Part shown: in pieces, positions 7,552 to 12,707 of the stretch
Layout of the letters: each line of letters begins with the position of its first letter
Numbering within the stretch: the stretch's first letter is position 1
Assembly (NCBI RefSeq): GCF_003268775.1
Contig: NZ_QLSU01000002.1
Location: forward strand, 310,001 to 374,000
Reading direction: 5' to 3'
DNA: 64,000 nt
Source: Paraburkholderia unamae
Lineage (GTDB): Bacteria; Pseudomonadota; Gammaproteobacteria; Burkholderiales; Burkholderiaceae
Notes under the pieces: generated by a model
Seen by the model: only the letters and a program-made list of their open reading frames with translations
Database searches by the model: none
Told to the model about the DNA's origin: nothing
Translations under genes and position numbers: made by a program

Positions 7552-7935
7552 CTAATCGGCGGTTTCGTACAGGCTCTTGCGTTCCATCTCTTTGAGCGTC
7601 CGCCGCATCTCGGCCAGGTACACCTCGGCGGACCGGAGGTCTGCAGCGCGCTCGTGCGACTGCTGATTCAGGTACACCGCCGCCACGATCGACACGACCG
7701 CGAGGCAGGACTCGACGACGGCGAAGGTCAACAGTGCGGTGGAGGCTTGATCCGTGACGGCGAGCGTAGCGACGCCACCGATGGTCACGACCAGCGACGC
7801 GGCGGACGCGGAAACGCTGCAACGGAACGCGATCGCGTTCCGACGCAGCGCAGCGCGGGCTTGGGCCCGCAGCCGTTTGGCGCGCTCCTTGCGACGCTCC
7901 CACGGCCGAACGCTGAACCGGACACGCAGCGCCAT
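7552..7935 (-). CDS. small membrane protein with basic N-terminus and coiled-coil tail
   Basis: The 127 residues comprise a very basic N-terminus to about 37, two membrane helices (about 42-62 and 67-88), and an amphipathic charged helix at about 90-125 (AEVYLAEMRRTLKEMERK) likely to be a coiled coil. The positive-inside rule puts both ends in the cytoplasm. One base separates it from the upstream gene. It belongs to the same operon as its neighbours. Unknown function. Confidence 0.65.
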   Translation of the reverse strand: MALRVRFSVRPWERRKERAKRLRAQARAALRRNAIAFRCSVSASAASLVVTIGGVATLAVTDQASTALLTFAVVESCLAVVSIVAAVYLNQQSHERAADLRSAEVYLAEMRRTLKEMERKSLYETAD

Positions 7936-7936
7936 G

Positions 7937-8188
7937 TCATGCCCCGACCAGTTCGGCGTAACGTTGAAGAAACCGCTGGCGTTCGCCGGGGGTGAGGCTT
8001 TCCATTGCGAGGAGGGCTGCAGCGACGTAAGCGGTGCGCGTAACGCCCGCGTGCGCGCGCTCGCGATCGACGCTCGCGACGATGCTGCGCAACATCGTCA
8101 TCGGACCAATGCGCGTGCGGTCCGCCGCGTGGCGATTCAACCAGGCGTGCCATCGCTGCGTGTTGGGGTTGTCGGACGTCGTGGGCAT
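7937..8188 (-). CDS. small protein of an island-specific helical family
   Basis: This is an 83-residue soluble protein at the head of the operon running down to 6124. Its C-terminal half, AYVAAALLAMESLTPGERQRFLQRY, aligns by eye with the C-termini of the genes at 10502-10798 and 10795-11199: a hydrophobic helix, then a Pro-acidic turn, then ER..F...Y. GGAGTTCCC lies directly before the ATG. The function of this small family is unknown. Confidence 0.65.
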   Translation of the reverse strand: MPTTSDNPNTQRWHAWLNRHAADRTRIGPMTMLRSIVASVDRERAHAGVTRTAYVAAALLAMESLTPGERQRFLQRYAELVGA

Positions 8189-8344
8189 GGGAACTCCGGG
8201 GAAGGTTGAGCGTTGGCATCAACGCACTCGACCCAGGCTACCTCGAGCCCAAACTAAAGCAAGCGATGGCGAGGGCGTACGGAAGAAATAGTTGGCGGTC
8301 CCAGGCATGACCACGCGCCCGGCGACGAAGGCCGGCGGCGGAAA

Positions 8345-8367
8345 GCAAAGGGACGCTTTCGCGTCCC
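8345..8367 (-). terminator. hairpin terminator behind the gene at 8406
   Basis: A perfect GGGACGC/GCGTCCC stem with a GAAA tetraloop is followed on the minus strand by a T-rich TTTGCTTTC. It lies about 40 bp past the 150-residue gene's stop. The remaining sequence between 8189 and 8344 holds no gene I can support and should contain the promoter for the operon starting at 8188. Confidence 0.65.
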
Positions 8368-8405
8368 CATGTTTTTCAAGCGCGCTTCGCGAAGCCCACC
8401 GGCGC

Positions 8406-8858
8406 TCACGCACCGGCCGACCCGCTGGCGCCGTCCATGCTGAACACCAAGTTGATCCGGTACGCGAGCAGTGCGAGCGCTTTCCGTTCCGGGCCGGTGA
8501 GCGTTTCGTCGCCCGCCAGAAAGGCGGCCTGCAGGTGCTGGTCGAGCGACGATGCAAGGTTGGCGAAATCCGGTCGGCTGGTTTGGCCCGGTCGTCCTAA
8601 CTCGACCTCGAACGCTTCGACCTCGACCGGCGACATGGCCGGTTCAGGCGACCGCTCGTGCATCGCCTGCGCGGCGCGCTGATCGCTCGCTGCGATGTAG
8701 TTCGACAGCGACGAACCGAACGCGGCGTTGAACGCTTTGAGTTCGGCGTTGAGACGACGCGCGAGCGCAACGCGTTCGTCCGGTTTGTCCGCCGGTTCAG
8801 CGACCGGCGCGGCGGCCGCCGGTTTGGCGGGCTTCTTGAACGTGAGCGGGATGGCCAT
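8406..8858 (-). CDS. unknown soluble protein, possible distant member of the island small-protein family
   Basis: The 150-residue product has an Ala/Pro/Lys-rich N-terminus (MAIPLTFKKPAKPAAAAP), then a helical region. It ends with LTGPERKALALLAYRINLVF, which resembles the GPxER..F...Y endings of three other small island proteins, though less closely. The ATG at 8858 is chosen because GGAGAA lies upstream and the frame above it has no matching features. It is the last gene of the block read from 11199 downwards and is followed by a hairpin. Unknown function. Confidence 0.6.
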   Translation of the reverse strand: MAIPLTFKKPAKPAAAAPVAEPADKPDERVALARRLNAELKAFNAAFGSSLSNYIAASDQRAAQAMHERSPEPAMSPVEVEAFEVELGRPGQTSRPDFANLASSLDQHLQAAFLAGDETLTGPERKALALLAYRINLVFSMDGASGSAGA

Positions 8859-8901
8859 GACGGTGTGTTCTCCGGGGTGATGGAGACCGACGGCCTCCTG
8901 T

Positions 8902-8937
8902 ACCGTTCCGACCCGCCGTGAGGCGGGCACCGATCGG
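8902..8937 (-). terminator. hairpin between genes, terminator-like without a T-run
   Basis: GTTCCGA...CCCGCC-GTGA-GGCGGG...TCGGAAC forms a long two-part stem just behind the gene ending at 8957. There is no T-run, so Rho-dependent termination, RNA stabilisation or a protein site are all possible. Confidence 0.45.
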
Positions 8938-8956
8938 AACGGAGGACAAACCAGCG

Positions 8957-9775
8957 CTACAGCCGCTTGCGCACGTGGGCCACGGGCGCGGCCGGTTCGG
9001 CGGCTTGGACGCTGGCGATCGCTGCGCGCAACTGCTGGCCGGTGGTGTCGTACGTCGGCAACTCGTCGGCGATGACGAGCGGCACGGTGCGATCCGGGTT
9101 GCGCCACCGCGGCAGCGGGCGCGAACCGGGCCGGGTTCCGCGCTGCGTGTCGTACACCGTGTCCTCGAACGGACCGTACGCCGCGCGCATCCGCTTCCAG
9201 AACTCGGCCGGCGTGATTTGATCCATCCCATGCACAAACCTTGCGTAACTGGCGTACACCGTGTCGCGGGCGGTCTGGTAGGTACTGCTGGGCGCAACCT
9301 GCACCGCCGCACGCCATTCGTCGAACCCGTGTACCGCCGCGACGCGGCGGTACTCCCGATCGAGCGGGCACACGACCGGCTCGCCGATGGGATTCAGGTC
9401 GTACACCGCATCGCCCATCCGGCGCACCGGCTCCGGCACAACGTGCGGGGCCGGTTGAGCCGGGGCGCGGAACGTCGGCGACGCCATCGTTGCACGGACG
9501 ACCGACGCGCGCTGGTCGGCCTTGTGCCTGGCCGATGCAAGCGACCAGGCCATTTCGTGAATCGTTACTTTGGCCCAGTACCGGTCGAACTCGCCCGGCG
9601 CCCAGTAGGGCTTTTCGCAACGCACACGGCGAACGACGAGTACAAGACCATGCTTGATCAACGGCGCGATGCGACAAGCCGCCACGACGCCGACGACCAC
9701 CATACCGACGAACGACACCACGTCCCACAGCGGGACGATCCACGTGTCGAAAAACAGAGAGAGGTTGAACGTCAT
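8957..9775 (-). CDS. membrane-anchored protein, function unknown
   Basis: The 272-residue product has one or two N-terminal membrane helices (about 8-35: IVPLWDVVSFVGMVVVGVVA). A soluble domain follows, rich in Tyr, Arg and Pro, with repeated DTVY motifs (ARDTVYASYARF, FEDTVYDTQRG). The start at 9775 follows AAGGGGG at good spacing; an upstream in-frame extension lacks one. It is read in the same direction as its neighbours, with hairpins on both sides. I do not recognise the family. Anchoring and location suggest an envelope or conjugation accessory role, but this is inference. Confidence 0.6.
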   Translation of the reverse strand: MTFNLSLFFDTWIVPLWDVVSFVGMVVVGVVAACRIAPLIKHGLVLVVRRVRCEKPYWAPGEFDRYWAKVTIHEMAWSLASARHKADQRASVVRATMASPTFRAPAQPAPHVVPEPVRRMGDAVYDLNPIGEPVVCPLDREYRRVAAVHGFDEWRAAVQVAPSSTYQTARDTVYASYARFVHGMDQITPAEFWKRMRAAYGPFEDTVYDTQRGTRPGSRPLPRWRNPDRTVPLVIADELPTYDTTGQQLRAAIASVQAAEPAAPVAHVRKRL

Positions 9776-9801
9776 GGCAAAGGCCCCCTTGGTCGGTGAG
9801 C

Positions 9802-9820
9802 GCCCCGGCGATGCCGGGGC
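9802..9820 (-). terminator. strong hairpin between minus-strand genes
   Basis: A perfect 8-bp stem GCCCCGGC/GCCGGGGC with a 3-base loop lies between the genes ending at 9828 and starting at 9775. It lacks a T-run. It is the second of two T-less hairpins in this block. Confidence 0.45.
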
Positions 9821-9827
9821 ATAGGGA

Positions 9828-10442
9828 TCACAGCGAGTCGAAATAGTCACCGAACCAGACCGGGCGGCCGAGACGCCGCGCCAGGCTGCTATGTTCCGGC
9901 GACGGCACATGACGCAGCACGGTCCATCGACGGATGCGGTGTTGCTGAACCGGCCCGTGCTCGAACGCCGCAAACCGGCGGCGGTACGCCGGTTCGCTGG
10001 CGTCGTTGAACAGCAGAACGTGCGTGCACGAGTGCTCCGGCTCCGGCGTGGGCGGCACGATCAACGGAGCACTCCACATCGCGTCGATTTCAGCCCGGAA
10101 CGCAGCGACCTCGTGTTCGACGGTCGGCACGACCGATACGGCCGGGACCGACGAACGCAAGACGTCGTCGACGATCGAGCGGATGGCGTTCGGCAACCGG
10201 GTCTTGAACCCAACACCGTCCGTCTCGGCCTCGCGGGCCGCGTCGAACAGCACGAGGCATTCGAACGCGATCCGCTTCGCCAGCGCGCGGGCTTGCGCCC
10301 GACGGCGGGTGCGCAGCGACCGTTGAACGATCACGGCCGTGCCCGGGGCGCGCAAGTCGGTGGGGATGGCAATGCAGAACGCGAAAACACCGGAGGTCGT
10401 GGTGGTGAGGTAGGTGGGTCGTTTGGTGCGGACGGTGATCAT
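9828..10442 (-). CDS. integrase N-terminal-domain-like protein without a recombinase domain
   Basis: The 204 residues begin like the SAM-like N-terminal part (DUF6538-type) of tyrosine integrases. A strand motif TYLTTTTSGVFAFCIAIPTD is followed by LR, then QRSLRTRRRAQARALAKRIA and the helix CLVLFDAARE, matching the usual 'GVYYFRRRIPxDLR ... RRSLGTRxxxxARRLA' pattern. No catalytic R, HxxR or Y box follows; the C-terminal half (about 105-204) is unrecognised and ends WFGDYFDSL. The ATG at 10442 is set by GGGAGA seven bases upstream. It could be a stand-alone DNA-binding protein derived from an integrase, or a truncated integrase with a replaced C-terminus. Confidence 0.6.
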   Translation of the reverse strand: MITVRTKRPTYLTTTTSGVFAFCIAIPTDLRAPGTAVIVQRSLRTRRRAQARALAKRIAFECLVLFDAAREAETDGVGFKTRLPNAIRSIVDDVLRSSVPAVSVVPTVEHEVAAFRAEIDAMWSAPLIVPPTPEPEHSCTHVLLFNDASEPAYRRRFAAFEHGPVQQHRIRRWTVLRHVPSPEHSSLARRLGRPVWFGDYFDSL

Positions 10443-10448
10443 CGAAGG

Positions 10449-10479
10449 TCTCCCAAAAAGAAAGCCCGCGGCACGGGCT
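10449..10479 (-). terminator. intrinsic terminator fused to a Shine-Dalgarno sequence
   Basis: On the minus strand AGCCCG-TGCCG-CGGGCT is followed by TTCTTTTT and immediately by GGGAGA, the ribosome binding site of the gene starting at 10442. Termination here would stop transcripts from the gene at 10502 before they reach that gene. Confidence 0.75.
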
Positions 10480-10501
10480 CGAACGTTGAACAACAGGTTG
10501 G

Positions 10502-10798
10502 TCAAGCAGGGGCGCGGGCGATCCGCATGTACGTCTTTAGGAAAACCAGGCGTTCACGGTCGGGCAGGTCAAGCCAGGCCAGCAGTGCGGCACCGAGGTG
10601 ATCGCTCACCCTGGCACCGGCCGTCGCTTGCTCCGGCCCGGTGAGGCCGGCGCTTTGCGCGACCCATTCGGCGTGCGCCGGCACCAGCGCCTGCACGCTT
10701 TCGTACACCGCGCGCACCAGCGACGTACCTACCAAGCGTCGGGTGCCGGTGCGGCGAGCGCGCGAGGCGCGCGAGCGGGCGGTGCTCGGGTTCGTCAT
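10502..10798 (-). CDS. small protein of an island-specific helical family
   Basis: The 98-residue product has a very basic N-terminus (SRASRARRTGTRR). Its C-terminal segment, DHLGAALLAWLDLPDRERLV followed by FLKTYMRI, aligns with those of the genes at 7937 and 10795. The ATG overlaps the upstream stop (10795-10798), so it is translationally coupled to its paralogue. A terminator follows within 25 bp. The basic start suggests nucleic-acid contact; nothing more can be assigned. Confidence 0.65.
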   Translation of the reverse strand: MTNPSTARSRASRARRTGTRRLVGTSLVRAVYESVQALVPAHAEWVAQSAGLTGPEQATAGARVSDHLGAALLAWLDLPDRERLVFLKTYMRIARAPA

Positions 10799-11199
10799 GG
10801 CGTGGCCTCGTCGGCCGTCATGTCGGCCAGTGCGTTGAAGTCGTACGGCGCGGGCGTGTCGTCCACCGGCTCGACCGGCGCCGGGACGTTGGCGTTCGCC
10901 ACGTCGGCCCGGCGCGCGGCTTCCGACTCCATGTACGCCACCACGAACGCGGTCCGTTCATCGTCCGGCCGCTCGTCGAACGCGTTCATCGACGCGGCCA
11001 CCCAGTCGGTGAACGTCGAGCGTCCGGCCGCCGTGGCGGCGTTCCGTTCGCGGTGCTGCATCCACGACGCCTTGATGCGGTCGTACATGACGGCTTCAAA
11101 ACTGAAACCGGTGAAGCGGCGAGCGTCGCGCCACTTCGCCCGGTTGTTCCGGCGCCGCAACGTTGCGGCGCTCGGATTCGCGTGAGCAGGTCGGGCCAT
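10795..11199 (-). CDS. small protein of an island-specific helical family
   Basis: The 134-residue product begins MARPAHANPSAATLRRRNN and is basic to about residue 40. Its central part ends in DWVAASMNAFDERPDDERTA followed by FVVAYMES, the same motif as in the coupled gene at 10502. An acidic Pro-rich tail follows. The start at 11199 is set by GGAGGA, which directly abuts the T-run of a terminator. It is the first gene of the minus-strand block 11199-8406 and faces the iteron-like array. Unknown function. Confidence 0.65.
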   Translation of the reverse strand: MARPAHANPSAATLRRRNNRAKWRDARRFTGFSFEAVMYDRIKASWMQHRERNAATAAGRSTFTDWVAASMNAFDERPDDERTAFVVAYMESEAARRADVANANVPAPVEPVDDTPAPYDFNALADMTADEATP

Positions 11200-11213
11200 C
11201 GCGTCGTTCCTCC

Positions 11214-11244
11214 AAAAAAAAAGAGCCCGTGGTTTCACGGGCTC
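11214..11244 (-). terminator. intrinsic terminator fused to a Shine-Dalgarno sequence
   Basis: A 9-bp GAGCCCGTG/CACGGGCTC stem with a 4-base loop is followed on the minus strand by T9 and then, with no gap, GGAGGA at 11208-11213 for the gene starting at 11199. No minus-strand gene lies upstream of it as far as 12166, so it is not simply the end of another gene. It could be an attenuator that blocks read-through from the iteron region. Confidence 0.8.
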
Positions 11245-11515
11245 AACGGTTGAGGCGCGCGGGACGTGCGACGCCTGGGTGTACTTACCTATATCTCCAG
11301 CGTTGGACAAACACAAGTGCTCGCCCGATGTATTTTCGGCGCCGCGTTCCGGCGCCGAACGACTTCACGCACCGGCCCCACGTTCGATCCGCTGGCACGG
11401 TTCGGTACAGCAGGCCCGACGTTCCATCGTTTCGCCTCGCCTCGCCCGTTTTGCTGCTTGCAACGGCCAAGGTGTTTGTCCGGCACACGACGGGCGTTTC
11501 AGGCCCGACATCGAC

Positions 11516-11844
11516 GGACCAACGGCGCACCTGAAGATCGGACAAACAGCGGGGCAAAGGCAGGGTTCGGCAGTGGACAAACAGCGGGGCAATGCGAAGG
11601 ACAAACAGCGGGATTCAACGTCGGACAAACAGCGAGGCGGGGAGCAGGACAAACAGCAGGACGACGGGGCAGGACAAACAGCAATCCACAACGCACGACC
11701 AACACCACAGCACGACGGGACAAACAGTGAAGCGGTGAGGCGGGACAAACAGCACCACGAACGACCCAACATCAACGGCGGGGTAAGACAAACACCAGCG
11801 TCAACAGCAAGACAAACACCAACATCAACGGCGGGACAAACATC
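11516..11844 (+). repeat. iteron-like array, GGACAAACAGC core on a 24-bp period
   Basis: Clear copies of (G/A)GACAAACA(G/C/T)(C/T) start at 11540, 11575, 11599, 11623, 11647, 11672, 11718, 11743, 11786, 11810 and 11834. Degenerate copies at 11516, 11696 and 11762 fill the longer gaps, so nearly all spacings are 22-25 bp. Isolated copies lie at 11305 (direct), and at 11472 and 12109 (inverted). The array is in a gene-free stretch of nearly 1 kb between the minus-strand block and the trwABC-like operon. Direct repeats of this kind are typical of iteron origins, partition centromeres or accessory-protein sites at oriT. Which one applies is not determined. Confidence 0.85.
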
Positions 11845-11884
11845 GCTTGTCGTTCTTGAGGAACGGTGGTGGTGGGTTTGCGCT

Positions 11885-12012
11885 TCCCCTCGTTTCTCTC
11901 GGGGTAAGGGCACAACACACACATTGCACCTACGGTGCGTTCTCCCCTGGCCGCTGCGCGGCCCTTTCGCCTTGCTGCGCGCCGCTCTTGGCGTATTCGG
12001 CCCCCCGAATAC
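11885..12012. other. cluster of perfect inverted repeats, candidate oriT region
   Basis: Just left of the conjugation operon lie three perfect inverted repeats: GCACC-TAC-GGTGC (11926-11938), GGCCGC-TGC-GCGGCC (11949-11963) and GTATTCGG-CCCC-CCGAATAC (11993-12012). In R388, whose gene order this operon matches, oriT lies directly upstream of trwA. The heptamer GCGTATT at 11991-11997 also occurs at the R388 nic region. That match is short and may be chance. From 12013 to 12166 I see only an inverted iteron copy (12109-12118) and no gene. Confidence 0.35.
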
Positions 12013-12166
12013 AGGAGAACGCCCCGAAACCAGTCCCAGCAAGGCTTTGACCGTAGGCGTGGACCCGGCCCATCGGCGGTGCTCGCGGAAACACGCCGCG
12101 CCCCCTTGCGTTTGTCCGGGTACCTGGTAGTACTGAATAGGTGCCAACCACCGCCGGGAGAACGAC

Positions 12167-12508
12167 ATGGCCATGCCCACCACCACCATCCGGATGAAGC
12201 ATTCGGACCATCAACGCCTCACCGACCTCGCCAAAGCCAACGGCAGCAGCCTGGGCGAAGAAACGCGCCGCGCGCTCGCGGCGTACCTGAACGGCGTGGA
12301 CACGGCCGCGATGATCGCGGAGCAGCGCCGTGCGATGAACGAGCAAATCGCCGCGCTGGACGACCGCTTGACCAAGCGGTTCGAGGACCACCTGAAGGCG
12401 CTGGCGAACGCGTTCCAGGCGATCCACTTGACCGTCGATCAGGACGGCAACGCGATCGATGGGCACATCGACGACGAGACGCTGGAGGCGGTCAAGCGGG
12501 CCGCCTAA
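12167..12508 (+). CDS. ribbon-helix-helix accessory protein of the conjugation operon (TrwA-like)
   Basis: The 113-residue product has an N-terminal RHH domain: strand TTTIRM (about 5-10), then helices HSDHQRLTDLAKANG and LGEETRRALAAYL. A charged coiled coil follows at about 50-85. It is the first gene of a three-gene operon followed by the coupling protein and the relaxase, the order trwA-trwB-trwC. TrwA binds oriT, aids nicking and represses its operon, and the same role is inferred here. RHH proteins also bind direct-repeat arrays, so the iterons upstream are a plausible target. GGGAGAA precedes the ATG. Confidence 0.8.
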   Translation: MAMPTTTIRMKHSDHQRLTDLAKANGSSLGEETRRALAAYLNGVDTAAMIAEQRRAMNEQIAALDDRLTKRFEDHLKALANAFQAIHLTVDQDGNAIDGHIDDETLEAVKRAA

Positions 12509-12536
12509 TCGGCCAAAATCCAAGTCACGAAAAATC

Positions 12537-12592
12537 AACGCCGGGCCGTGAGTCGAGCCCACCGCACCAACGGACCACCCGGCGTTTTGTTT
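12537..12592 (+). terminator. terminator-like hairpin between the RHH and coupling-protein genes
   Basis: AACGCCGGG and CCCGGCGTT form a 9-bp stem around a 32-base loop, followed by TTGTTTTT. It lies 28 bp past the RHH stop and inside what should be one operon. It could lower expression of the downstream genes relative to the DNA-binding protein. A smaller CCCGCG/CGCGGG hairpin follows near 12650. Confidence 0.6.
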
Positions 12593-12707
12593 TTCGGTAG
12601 CACCGCGCCTCACCACGCACCACCCTATCGTTCGGTCGTGTCACCCGCGGGCAACGCGGGCTTCAGGGTACAGGAGCCACCGCGCTCTGCCCTCGGAGTA
12701 CGCGACC

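Noticed and set aside
11516..11844. CRISPR array
   Set aside because: The conserved core is only 11 bp, the whole period is 24 bp and parts of the 'spacers' are alike. No cas genes are present.
11279..12130. A 283-residue plus-strand reading frame across the repeat array
   Set aside because: The 24-bp repeat equals eight codons, so a frame without stops is expected. The translation is a repeated GQT/DKQ/RQT pattern with no ribosome site or domain.
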